A stretch of DNA of 64,000 nucleotides from the NCBI GenBank assembly GCA_027596035.1, contig JADGJA010000019.1, positions 1 to 64,000 of the forward strand. Direction: 5' to 3'. Shown piece by piece: positions 44,027 to 55,831 of the stretch; within the stretch, counting starts at the first letter, position 1; each line of letters opens with the position of its first letter. The notes under the pieces are model-generated. The model was not told the DNA's origin. It worked only from the letters and a program-made list of their open reading frames with translations, and searched no databases. Source of the stretch: Thoreauomyces humboldtii (Eukaryota; Chytridiomycota; Chytridiomycetes; Spizellomycetales; Powellomycetaceae). The position numbers and the translations under genes are program-made.

Positions 44027-47000
44027 TCATGCGGGGCATTCAAATCGGCGGTCCGTTGGTTCCATGACTTTGTTGTAAAAGATAGTCGCGCACTTGTCGC
44101 ACGGGACTTGAATATCGGCGTTGTCGTCGGTATGCGCCTGGACGAATTGGGTTTCACCACCGAATCCGTCATATGGCCAGAAAGACCTATCTTCTGGCTT
44201 CAAGTCGTCGAAGATAGACGTCGACCATGCCATCCCATTGAAGTCCAGCGGAAACCTTCGTTCCGGCCAGCCCGCGTGGAACTCCTTGACCGTTCCGTTC
44301 TCGTTCGGAACCGCGTACTCTACGCCGGGTCCCAGACCGTGCACTGGTAGGTAGGCGAAGCGTCGGACGTTGTAAAGGAGGTCGAATCCTTGTGGATGTA
44401 CGTACGAATCGTCGTCAAGGGGATGGACCGTGCCGCGAGCGCCGAAAGTGCGAGTCAGCTTGACGATCAGCTCGAGGATCGCGTTCTTTTGCGCGTTGCC
44501 ATACGCGCGACTGGGTCCGAAGGCAAAGTAGACAAAGGGAACCTCGCTACATTGCAGTAGCTTCAGTAGATCCTTGTTGAGGCAAGGTCCGTCCTCAGCG
44601 ATGAACCAGATGACTTGACGGCAGTCTTGCCCCTTCGTATTCTTGCAGCGGATCTTGCTGTTTGTTACGTGTTGCTGGATCGACGCGATGTGCCTTCCGA
44701 AACTTGGCAACCGGTTTCCGGTCTTTTCTCGCTGGTAAGTGGCAGTCAGCAGGAAGAGGGCTGACTGGTCGAGCGCTAAGGGTTCGTGGATCCCGACAGC
44801 GGCAGGGGTACATGTCCCCTTGTTCTCCTCGACGGTTTCAAGAATCTGATCCGCAGCAGCTTTTGAAAGCTTGGCTGGGTTCGACCACATCTGCCCTAAT
44901 GCCTTGTGAACGAAAGTAGAAAACTCCTCCGGATCCAAGCTTTTCTGTTGGGCGACGTTGTGTTTCTTTGTCAAATCGGCGATGGGACTATCGCACTCGG
45001 ATTCTTTCGATATCGTATTCTGCAGCCAGCTCAGAGGTACCAACTGCTGCGCGTCGCAATCACTCCTCTCGCCAAGGCATTGGGAGAGAAACCACGCGGC
45101 CGTATTGCCAACATGGATCGTGCTGACTGTATTGTTGACACTCTGGCAAAGGGGCAGGAAAAGATGTTCTCCCTCGCAGAACTTCCCGCTTTTGACAGCT
45201 TGCGTTTGACCATTTGTGGGACACTGCACTGGATGGCTGTACTTGAACACGGTTGCTTTGACCTTGTTCTCGGTGTCGATGACTGTTTTGCATGACGCTT
45301 CGTCCTCGCAGGATACCCACGTCTTTCCGGCTTCCGTTTCGAGCGCTTGCTGCGTACTTGCCGGAGAATTCACATCCGCCAGCTGGGAAAAAAGGGATTT
45401 CGTGCGCTGATTCGACCTGACGAAGAAGTTGCCGGGATAGAGCTCATTTGCGAGCATTTCCTAACGATGATCCGAAATTCCATGAGCAATGCTCATAAAT
45501 TCGGAGTTGAGGGCTTGTGATGTTACCTTTTCATCGTTCAGAATCATATCCGCACTTTGAGCGATCGCGTAGGAGTCAAGGAGATTTCTCACATAAGCAA
45601 TGTTCCTGTATGCGGGTGTCAGCTGGTGAAGCAATGCGAAAAGGAAACAAGACCCGTCTGGACTACTTACAGGTCACCCACATGCACCGCAACTCCTTGC
45701 TTCAGAAGCTCGTGCGCAAGTTGTAACTTTCCGGCACTTTCTTGAAGTCCCGACTTGCCGATATCCCAGCACGGCAGATTCATGTCGAGACACATGTCCA
45801 ATGTTTTGCTGTTCACCGCGACAATATAGGATTTCATCTTTCCGAAGGTTACCAGGGTGTAGATGTTGTTCATAAGAAGGTTCCTAACAGCTCATAAACG
45901 TCAGCATATAGTACGCATAAAGCGCTAGTTACAAGCTTGTCCTACCGATCTCGGGTGTCATTGAAAAGGAGAAGACTGACAATCCTGTTCGTATCGGCGT
46001 CATGGTGACTTGTAACCGAGGCTAGTAACTTCTCGAGGTTCGACTGTTGACCGTACCAGTCAAACGACATCGAGCTTTGGAAGGAAGGTTGAGAAGTTTA
46101 CCACGGTAAAAACGAGTGCAATAAACTTACCCAGATGGCATGACCCATGGAGCGCTAAGTATCAAATCCTGTTCCAGCCACGACTGACTGAAGGACTCTC
46201 CTTTCATGGTCGCCTGCGCTACTGCCGACATCTCTGGCAGGAACTCTCGCTGCGGCTGATAACCGAGCACCTTCTTCATCTTGCATGTATCAGCCAAGGT
46301 CTTCATCAGATCGTTCTTTCGACCCGTAACGTGCACTTGGTTGGGAGACACCAGATCCGCCACTTGCTGCACGGTGTATCCCGTCCCTGTACCCAGGTTG
46401 ATGACCTGCCCTCGGACTGTTTCCGTCTGCTGCGCCAGGATGAGTCCTTCGACGATGTCTTTCACGTGAATAAAGTCTCGAGAGTGATCTCCTTCGCCTT
46501 CGATGGTAAGGGGAAGCCCGGCTGCAGCTTGGCGTGCGAAAACGCCAGTAACAATTGCATATGCCCCTTTGCTCGGTTGCCGCGGTCCGTATACCATAAA
46601 TAACCTTAAGCTCACTAGACAAATATCAACTCATGTGCAAGGAGGAAAGAAGGTGTGCGAAAAAAGCTTACCAGTGGGTACACCGAAAAGGTTATTGAAC
46701 ATCTGCATTTGCATCTCGCCTTCGAACTTCGATGCGGCATAGGGGGTGATGAAATCGGGCTGAAAGATGTTTTATCAGCCACAAACTTGTGCAGGAGACC
46801 GCAAAGATACACTTGCTCACAGCATCACGTTCGGATTGTGGAGCCGGTTGATTTCCGTAATACGTGGACGACGCGGCGTACATGACCTTCTTGATTTTAT
46901 GCTTTCGTGCAGCGTCAAGAACATCTGCAAATCCCGTGGTTAATTTCGCTGCTTGATCATCACAGCGAACTAGACACTTACTCCATGACCCGAGCGCATT

Positions 47001-49125
47001 GACCTCGGTGCAAAAGCGAGCCATGTCAGGGTTCTTCAGACTGGGAGCAACCTTGCTCATTGCAGCAAGATGGAAGACATATTCCATCCCTTCCATGGCT
47101 GTATCGAGAGCAGCAGGATCCATGATGTCTCCGAGAACGAAATCAAGATTGGCATGACCGCGCGGAACATGACGGATGGAGCCCGTGGCGAGGTTGTCGA
47201 AAACGCGGACATCGTAGCCAAGCTCCAAGAGACGGTCAACCAGCTGAGAGATGGCAAATTTAGCTTCCTTCTAGAATAAGCCACGCGTAGCGGTCGACCT
47301 ACTGTAGAGCCGATAAACCCTGCGTTTGACAAAAAGGTTGAATATATAAGAGCTTCGTCGGGTGATGTTACCGACAATTTATAACTCACCAGCTCCGCCA
47401 GTCACCAGCACTTTGGTTTTTCTCACCGAAGACGCAACCCGCGGGGACTGCAAAATCACGTCCTCGCAAGGGTCATTTCCCAAAGATGCGTTTCGATTGC
47501 CGGCTGCCAAATTCATCTTCTCGTCGATAGTATTTTGTAGAGCGGACGCGCTTCGATGGGCAGCCATCGTGGTTGACCCCACAATCAGTAGCACACCAGC
47601 GAGGAGGAACGCAACAACACTGGAAAGCGTTCGTTTCTTGGAGGACAGGGCTTTCAAGTGATGCGCCGGCAGGATAGCCACGTCTTTGTACCAGATCTTT
47701 CACAATCTTTAGCGTATGATACAGTCGGTTTCATCGTGCTTCCGTGTGCAAACGTACCATGCCAGCGAGGGTGATGCCGTATCCCACAACTTGCAATGTG
47801 CTAATCGGCGTGCTCCATATGAGGATGGAAACGAATACGAGAATGATGTCTTTGCCGATTCCGGAAAGACACATGACGAGCGACGAGGTTTTGCCAATCT
47901 ACATGAGCGTTTGGTTGCATGAGCACGGTGTTAGAATCCCACTCGGATCCGAATGAAGTTACCAGGGATACGACAGCGCAGTTCAATGCAAAGGCCACAG
48001 CGGCGTTTGATATCAGCGTAAAAGGTCCGATGTGGTAGAATGCATCCATGTTTAACCTAGGCGCTTCCACAATCAGACAGGCGATTCCATTCATAAGAGC
48101 GCAGATCTGGAGAGTCGTGAAGATTAAATCAGCCAGCAAAAAATTTCGCAGAAGCGCATGATCCATGCTTTACCGGTGCAACGTGGTAGAGAGAACACAA
48201 GGGATCCATCTTGTAAGCTTTCAAAAGCTTTTGAATCAAGACAAGTCGGACTGCCTCAGAGACGATGCCACACGCTTGAAAGGCCACTCCCACAATGACG
48301 AAATTGAATTCACCGTAGGAAGCAAGCACAACGCCCGAGACGATGACCATGACCTTGGCAAGGATGCCCCAGTTTGGCTTATCGGTTCCGAGGGTCCATC
48401 CGCATAAGAGTACGGCAACAGGGGTCGTAGCCTGCAAATGAAAACAGAGTGAGTGTTCCTGGGTCCCCATCGAGGCCTTGCGCATAGAGTCCTCGTTCAT
48501 TTTCGTTTACCTTGAGCATCTGAATGAATGCTACGGAGAGATGTAAGTAGGCGAGATTCGAAAAGATCAGGCTCGCCGAGAAAAAGGCACCGATGGGAAC
48601 TATGGCCTGCGGTTTTTTGACAGAGCGACATCAGCATGTGCGGTCAAGGCCCTCTTTCAATCTCTGATCATGTCTTTGCACCTTGAAATAGGTGGCATTG
48701 TCGAGCAAGACTGAGTCAACGCCCGAAAGGAGTCTGGTCGTCTTCCGTAGCACGCGGGTAGCAACGGTAGCAAAGACGAGATGCCAGGTTGTAAGGAAGA
48801 TGGGAAAGGCTGTGCATGGACGGAGTCGCGTCAGAGCGGTAAAGTCAAGTGATCACGCTTCCTGCAAAGACCGGCACTTACGAAAGCCGCCTCTGTCCAG
48901 GATCTGCTTGTTGAAAAGAATGACGGAGCACGACAAGGTCATCCAAACGATGATGTAGACGGCAGGATGGATGCCTCTTGTGACTGGGAGAGGACGAGGT
49001 GATTCATGATCGTCGGATAGCAGCAGCGAAGTGTCTGAGCTGCTCTCGTCGCGCATGTCTAAGATTGCGCTTTTGGAGACCTTGATACTTGCAGGTGCAT
49101 TCTTGGGAGAGTCGTCGAGGCCCAT
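44027..49125 (-). CDS. Fused nucleotide-sugar transporter / NAD-epimerase / PF03407-like transferase / GT43-like transferase
   Basis: Sixteen exons, all GT-AG with introns of 56-79 nt and consistent phase at every junction, sum to 4,128 nt (1,375 residues). Residues 1-340: ten-helix TPT/nucleotide-sugar transporter (LHLSVAFIQMLK, then TTPVAVLLCGWTLG; ends GYGITLAGM|IWYK). Residues ~360-381: an eleventh span (TLSSVVAFLLAGVLLIVGS). ~430-757: extended SDR epimerase with TGGAGFIGS, FHLAAMS and catalytic YAASK. ~770-1,070: PF03407-like transferase (YTLVTFGKMKSYIVAVNSKT, then NFFVRSNQRTKSLF). ~1,135-1,375: GT43-like with LDDDSYV, FHAGWPERRFPLDFNGMA and GFGGETQF. Junctions between modules lie at introns 47,697-47,757 and 46,075-46,130. 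If these were not spliced, the transporter would end nine residues later and the epimerase at PSG, and the epimerase would have no upstream ATG. Exon 8 is only 17 nt. Golgi location is inferred. Confidence 0.82.
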
Positions 49126-49321
49126 GTGTGCGCAAGGTTGATTGCCGGTCAATATAGAAAGAGGAGGAAGGAGAGGTGCAGGTCAAACGAAGATCATGGG
49201 GGAAGCGGGACTTTCTGGGTTTGTTTATGTACGCTGCCAGAGGGATCGCCCGCAACGCAAACACACGGTAACGCTCGCACGGATAACTCCGACTGCTGAC
49301 CCAACAACCTTTTACGAGACA

Positions 49322-49798
49322 ATGCTCTCGCGTCTCCTCGCGTCTCGCGTCTCCTCCAGCCGCTTCCCCTCCCCATACTACTATTACCTGATCAACACAT
49401 CCCATTCGTCAACTGAGACCCCCCTCGCATGCGATCCCTTCGCTCTTGGTTTCATTCTAGTCTTATTTGCCAGAACGATTTTCGACCAGATGTACGCCAT
49501 GTTCGATGCGATCCACCTGGACCCGGCAATAGCAAATGCACCACTCTTGATATGGGAAGAACCGACGCCAGTCTGCGAAGGCCGTGACGATTGCACAATA
49601 AGTCAGACCCAAGACGATGCCCTCGAGCTGTCTACACAAAACTCCCCGAACTCTGCGATACTGGACACGCTGGACACGCTCATGGAAGACAACTTTGGAC
49701 ACACGCCGAAAAACGAGACTTGGTTCGCCTCTCACCATTTCTATGCCAATGTTATGGCCGTATTCAACCTGATCCTGCCTCGACGTGTTCGACTTTGA
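49322..49798 (+). CDS. Hypothetical protein, divergent from the fused glycan gene
   Basis: A 158-residue ATG-initiated frame about 200 bp from the start of the fused gene on the other strand. It has a Ser/Arg-rich N-terminus, one moderately hydrophobic stretch (DPFALGFILVLFARTIF) and an acidic middle. I recognise no family. A shared divergent promoter would fit, but the frame could also be chance. Low confidence. Confidence 0.3.
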   Translation: MLSRLLASRVSSSRFPSPYYYYLINTSHSSTETPLACDPFALGFILVLFARTIFDQMYAMFDAIHLDPAIANAPLLIWEEPTPVCEGRDDCTISQTQDDALELSTQNSPNSAILDTLDTLMEDNFGHTPKNETWFASHHFYANVMAVFNLILPRRVRL

Positions 49799-49899
49799 AG
49801 AGGGCCCGGGAACCGGTTGGGCACCTGCGTTTTAGCATTTGAGAAGATACTGAATCGCGGGATCCATAATCTGAGCATGCGAAACGTAGAGTAGATGTT

Positions 49900-50720
49900 G
49901 TGGGAAGTCTGGCAGCACTGATCTTTGTGGGGAGCTGCAGCTGGCACCAAAACCCCTCGAAAATTTAACAAAAAAGCGCATACACAGATGTTGTGATTGC
50001 AGCAAGCGCCGACTACGTTTGGAGATGCAACCAGCATGCCTCTATAGTCATTTTTGCTCCACTCTCTGTCCGCGCAAGACCATTTTCGAAAAATGGTCTA
50101 TGGGGACCTCCTGGTTGCTTCAACGGCTGTCAAAATCCCGTTGAAAAAGCGCAGGCACAAACATCGTGATTGCGAGCATCCCCGCGGCCAAACCTGCCTG
50201 CAACTTGCACATTTCTATTGTCTTTTGTAGTGATCTATCCAATCGTGCAAGACCCATTGAAAAAAAAAGTTCCGTTGGGCCCTCTTAGCAGCTTCACAAT
50301 CTGTGAAAAGCCCGTCTGAAAAGTGCAAGTGCAAACACCGTAGTTGCGGGCCACCTTTAGGCCGTACCGAAATACAATTGACACGTCTCTATCCTCCATT
50401 GCGCTCCTCTGTCTGACCGCACAAGACCCGCATGAAAGAATGGACTGTAAGGCCCTCTCGGTTGCTTCAACGTCTGTCCAAAAAAACGTCGAAAAAGCGC
50501 ATGCACCAACCTCGTATTTGCGGGCACCACCGACTACCTATCAGAACGTAACCAGCACATATCTATGGCCGTTTGAGCTGCTCTATCTGGCCGCGCACCT
50601 CGAAAGTTGGTCTTTAGGGACCTCTCGGTTGCTTCAAAGTCTGTCGAAAAAGCGCATGCACCAACCTCGTATTTGCGGGCACTTCCGACTACTTATCAGG
50701 ACGTAAGCAGCACATGTCTA
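49900..50720. repeat. Degenerate ~173-bp tandem repeat array, five units
   Basis: The element RAAAAGYGCAnnnnCAAACnnCGT-like recurs at 49,970, 50,143, 50,318, 50,491 and 50,646, giving spacings of 173, 175, 173 and 155 bp. Each is preceded by a CTCTCGGTTGCTTCAA(A/C)-type segment and followed by an ACCAGCACATRTCTATG-type segment; the last two units are the most alike. No gene is seen within the array. A 107-codon frame (50,714-51,037) starts in its right edge and has no recognisable domain. Confidence 0.7.
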
Positions 50721-51181
50721 TGATCATTTGGACTCCTATATCTGTCAGCGCAAAGCTTTTCTGGAGTATAAGTCTGTTGGGTCGGTCGCAGCTCGGGTGG
50801 GCGGCAGGCGGGGAGCGGCGCTCCGTCTTGTTGTTCTCCGTCTTTCATGCAGACGACGACAACTTCCCATACCTCCCGCCGTTCTCTCTGAACCTCACGC
50901 ACCTTGTCAAACTCTTGAATGAACAGGACCCACCCCACTTACCTTCAGTGGACAACTCGGACGGAGAATCGGAAGGTCAGGAGAATGACGACCTGAAGAA
51001 CATGAAGCAGGAGGAATACGCCAAATTAAGCTTCTGATTTCCTATGACTTCCTTGGCGTAATGTCTCCGTCAGGAGACCGGAATTTGGGGAATGAAATCA
51101 TGACTGTACATCGCCCTCAAAAATTCAGCGCCAGAAAGTATATTTTCGTCTCCGTCCCAATAAGCCCTAGGCCTCCCTCCA

Positions 51182-52475
51182 TCAGGGAGAGTCGGGCACA
51201 AGGACGGGAGTCATGCCCCATTTGGGTAGCGTGTAATCCGCCTGACTCTGGTAAGGGCGGTTTGTCTCTCCCTGCGATTAGAGGATTGGCATAAATCAAA
51301 GAGATATCGATGTGGCCGAGCAGAAATCCCAAATGCTCACTCGTAGCATAATGTCCATGGCAGACCCAAAATCGATATAAGCATTGCCTGGGTTTGCTTC
51401 CCACATGATGTCGATCATTGCCTCGGAGGCAGGTCCAGCCGAGATGACAAAAACTTTACTCCTGTGCTTCCGGGCAAGGTCCTTTGAAACAGCTATTGTT
51501 GCGTCTCGTGACTGTTCCCAGTAAGCCACTATGTCGTCCGGTACAGGCCAGTGATCGACTGCCCAACTGGGGACGGGCTTGTCGCCGAATGCGCGGAAAT
51601 TAACACAAAAAACGAATTTTCCGGAATGTGCATGACTTTGGATAGCCACTCCTGAGTTTTTTTGAAGTTGCCAGCCCAAATGTCTGCGTATGTCACGTAG
51701 TCGAGGCTTTGCTCTTAAATTATGGAATGTGGAGCTTGAGCAAAGGCAAGTTTGGGAGGCCAGTACAGGATGATTAAGACAACCCACCAAGATTTTGCAT
51801 ATGAAGCGGGAGATGCTTTGGATCCTGTGCGGGAGTCGGAAATGCGTACCAGTATGGTTGGCCATAGTGTTTCTTGAGGCTTTCATTCATGTCATTGCCC
51901 AAAAGGCTTGGACCGCTCCACGTCCAATGATCAACCTTGAAACTTAGATCCGTGAGTGGAGGGTCTCTGGAGGCAGCAACAACAAGGTTCCCATATCTCA
52001 CCTTTCCGGCCTGAGTTTCGTCCCCGATTGAAAGACCATACATGACTGCCGCTTCTCCGTCTCCGTATCTAAAAGTATAGTTAGTACAGTAAAGCAAAGT
52101 CGGAACCGAGAGCATTACCGAGCTAGCGCCATCCCATTGCTGTCTCCGCGCAAAACATCTTCAATTTGTTTCGTAACTTGCTGCCAATCCTCGACGAAGC
52201 CACCAACGACCTTTCAGAGGGTAGCAAGGCGAGAGGTTAACAAGAAGCATCGCAGAAACTTGTCTCCGTCCCGGGAGGACCTACAATCCGGTCCATCCGT
52301 CCGGTCCTACCGTTCTCGGGGCCTTTTGGGACATTTTCAAGTTCTGGATTTGGGAGGCTCTAATGATGGTTTTGCCAGGGGAGCTTTGCCGGGCAAACAG
52401 CCAGCATACGCGGAGAAATGCCACCAACGGCAAGACAAAGATCCGCCTTCCCATCCTGTCGTTTATGATGTGCAT
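51182..52475 (-). pseudogene. GT-D-like glycosyltransferase (copy B), one frameshift
   Basis: Exons 52475-52311, 52211-52119, 52068-52002, 51935-51788, 51713-51341 and 51271-51182 follow the same intron pattern as copy A at 30,629-31,862. A type II anchor (RRIFVLPLVAFLRVCWLF) precedes VVGGFVEDW, then RYGDGEAAVMYG with an intact GDGE motif, then DHWTWSGPSLLGNDM and VFVISAGPASEAMIDIMW, then NAYIDFGSAMD. The last exon ends RPYQSQADYTLPKWGM. The start R-Y-GDGE and the S-A-G-P-A-S segment are what lead me to the GT-D (DUF1792) fold, known in bacterial polysaccharide enzymes. Near 51,617 (between KVMH and GKFVFCVNF) the frame shifts by one base relative to copy A, with no intron to explain it. Unless this is a sequencing error, copy B is inactive too. 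Donor sugar unknown. Confidence 0.62.
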
Positions 52476-52960
52476 GGTTGTTGTTGAGAAGCTGCTACTG
52501 CTCAATCTTTATCTTGGGGCAGGGGGCGGCGTCACGGTTGACTGACTGTTGAGGTATCATACACTGTAAACTAGGTCGGAAAACACGCGAAAATGTGGTT
52601 GCGCAGCTGCCGTGACCAACGCGTCGCTGAATGTGATGCGCTGTGTGACATCGCGTCGCGTCCGTCTGCGTGTGCTGACGTAACCATTTCTACGTCTTGA
52701 GCTATACAAGCTTTACCCACCAGACCTATAAGGTCTATGAACGCAAGCAGCGTAAAGTCAATTTCATCATGATTTTGAAATCCGTCATTCTAAGAGAGAA
52801 GGAAAAACAAGATGGAAAACCAATAGGATGCCAACCGGGGTAGGTTGTAGGGTAAGGGCATACGAGCCGGTCAGTATGCCGCAGAGCGAAACCTGGATCC
52901 GCCTCTCCGTTCTAATACGCATGCATCCACTGCAATCAATGCAGGCAATCAATCACGAGC

Positions 52961-55729
52961 TTAAGACCCAGCTCTGTAAGATCCGTCGAGCGATTCAGCT
53001 CCTGTACCGTCGATGGTGTAGGATTTCAGAAAATCGCGGAAGGACCCTGCCAACGAAGCTGATGTGGAATTCAGATGATGCGGCGCAATTGTCATGGGAA
53101 GGGACCGATGCCGAGTGGAAGCTTTTTGGATGGCCGTAAAAAACTCGGAGGCCCCTTGCGGTGATTGTAGCTGCAGTGTGTGTGCAGGAAGTGATTTGGA
53201 AACACACGGTGGGATGTGAGCTTCATTGTTTTCCCTCTCGTTAATTGCGAGAGGGGAAAGCGGTAATGTTCCATACCTTGACAACGTAAGCCTCGCCCGG
53301 AATATCGGATTCCGTGAAGGATATGTCCCTTTGATCCAGCTTGATCATCACCCTAGCCGACAGCAATAAATTCATAACTTTTCGATTTGCGATATCGTCG
53401 TATACGACTTTTGCGTCGAGTGATTAGCACGGTGATCGAATCAAATGAGCGTACTGATAGAACGTACCCAATCGGACAGATTCAGGTCGACCCGATGACA
53501 TGGTAACTGCAACAGTGCCCCGTTCGCACAAGTCCATGCTTTGGCCAGTCCTTGCATTAAACATATGCAATGTGGCAGCGGCCTTTTTTTCACGTAAGCT
53601 TTCTTCAGTGGCGGGCGGGCAGCTCGGAGGGCAGGAAGTCACCGACCTGCTCCAGGGTGACCTCGTGGCCAAGATCCCCTGTTGGAGGCGACGAGCTACT
53701 GACGTCACTTCGACATCTGGCTGGCGCAGATGCTGGTGCGTCCACCCAGCTGCGCTTGGTAAAACCTGAAGACTTGAGAGAGAACATGCATTTAGGTGCA
53801 AGATATATGCCTCATTGATGTGGCGAGTACATACGACTGTGAAAGGCTGATCCGATAGCTGTCGATGCAAAGCGGGGGCCTCCAGAGCAACCATCTTCTA
53901 GAAAAAAATGGGTGAATTTGAGTGCGTACAACTTTTACATGAGCTGGGCATTACCTGTTGCGCGGAGATTGCGCGGGTCCGGGGAGTTTGTTGAGGAATA
54001 TCGGAAAGGAAGTCTTGATATATCTGGCCGTAGTGATCGTGTGGAAATGCTATGGGCCCATGGCCAGGATGTTGGTCACCGTGAAATGGCAGACCGAGAT
54101 TGGAACCAAAAGCACCCTTCAAATGTCTGAAGGACAGAACGTTTCCGGAAGCACTTTCGAGATCTGGATTGCCTGCAGGGAGACCCTTTTATGAGAAAAG
54201 CATCTTCCAAGAGCTGAGCCAGCATCGACGCTCACGATTGAAGAGATCCAGAGGTCGCTTGTTCCAACTGTCGACGGATCTCTTCTTCTTAACATTGGGC
54301 CGCAGGCTGGGCCTTTCATTGGACGTGTCGACCGGGAAGTCCTGAACGTGTGACCGGTTCGAACTTTAGCAGGTCGTCAAAAGTTGAGCCGACCATTAGA
54401 CCATATCACTCACCTCTTCGCTCTTGGAGTTTTTGTTACTTATTTCGGCCAGAGCTTCCGGACGGATCTCCACTTTTAGAACAGCCTCAAGCTTTCTCTC
54501 CGCTTCTGCCTGTAACAGCATGTCCTCGTCCACGGGAAGCACGGCGCTCTCGTTGGGATCCAAAGAGGCGTTCATCCCTGTGCTCTCCATTTTGAGATTG
54601 TGTATCAAAACGAGCGAAGATGTCTTTGCAGTCGGCGTTAGCGCTCGGCTTAAACTTTCTCCGTCGGTCTTGGACTGCACGTCGTCCCGAGATACACGCT
54701 TGGAATCCGAAACAGTTTCAACAAGCGGTTTTGACATCGATTGGGATCGTTCCCGGGAGGCACCAGGTTTGAACCCCGCGGCTTCCTGGACGAGCTTTAA
54801 CGAAGGATCTTCTACAGGTAGCACTATTCTGACGGGCTGGTACAGAATGTAGGTTAGCTCCGACGCAGGACTGGATTCCAAAGACCAAAAGTACAGGCGC
54901 CACCGATTGTTCCTTTTCGCGAAGACGCTTCCTGAGGTCGCTCAACTGGAATATCGGATATTAGTTTGCGGACTACCTGTGATGGCTTAACATGAAATCA
55001 TACCTGCTCTCTCTCGTCAAGACGATCCAGTTTCTCTTTATGCAATTCTTGTCGGACATCAGTCAGCTGTTTCTGTTTGACGCTGTCGGTGAACGTCATA
55101 GCAAAGCAAAGGTAAACCGGTCGTCCCTACCTGTGCAGCCCGAAGTTGTTGAGTTACGCTCTGAAGATCGGCTTCCACCACCTTGACGGACTTCAGACTC
55201 TCGCTTTTGTGATACTCGCAGTCCAGCTTCGCTTTCAGACATGCGTTTTTGGCGGCCGCAAGGTCCTGTCTGTTCGGTGATTATGGTGTGACATGACCGT
55301 GTATGGCGCCGGTCGCTGACGTGCACTGCATTACCTCAGTCTCATTATCTGATCCTCGAATTGTCTCGATAACGAGTCCGAGGAACCGTCGACTTTTGTT
55401 CGCTTATATGTTAACTGGGAGAACATTCCTGCGATTAGAAAGAGAACGAGCGGCGGGTTTGACGCTGGGGTTTCACTGACATTGTTCGAGACTACGTTCG
55501 GAGAGCATTTACGCTTGTGAGGCCGAGCTGCATCTTCGATTGCGATTCGTCCATCATCGGTGAGATAGAGAGATAGTTCAGTTGACATCGTATGGTTGCT
55601 TCCAAAGAACGTAGGAAGCACAGCAGTGCTAATTGTATGTCTTTTGGTTCCAGCCTCAAGCCTCAAACAAAGCCTCACTTTGGCGTTCACGCGTACTGTA
55701 CCACCGGTAATGGATGAGTCCAGCGCCAT
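52961..55729 (-). CDS. Coiled-coil protein with C-terminal Ran-binding-domain-like region
   Basis: First ATG at 55729; many small exons, last exon ending TAA at 52961-52963. The N-terminus (~90 residues) is a beta-rich unrecognised region, followed by heptad-rich coiled coils (LSRQFEDQIMRLR, KQLTDVRQELHKEKLDRLDE, LSDLRKRLREKEQ). A long Ser/Thr/Glu-rich disordered part with basic clusters (RPNVKKKRSVDSWNKRPLD) comes next. The C-terminal ~130 residues read ATLHMFNARTGQSMDLCERG, then PESVRL, NRKVMNLLLSARVMIKLDQ and FFTAIQKA. This matches the order of a Ran-binding domain of RanBP3/NUP50 kind (K-L-Y-x-F, W-x-ERG, RL-x-M-R, L-x-L-x-LN-x-x-L). A nuclear-transport role is therefore possible but is inference. 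Several internal exon borders are uncertain. It is divergent from the CFAP43 relic with a shared ~100-bp spacer. Confidence 0.55.
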
Positions 55730-55831
55730 CGGACATTCTGCTTTCGACAGGCTGGTCCTGGCGTGAGATCGTGGCAACTCGTGAGGCCCGCAAGGATTCC
55801 CTCATCAAGCTAGTATCTCGCAAAAGCGGCA

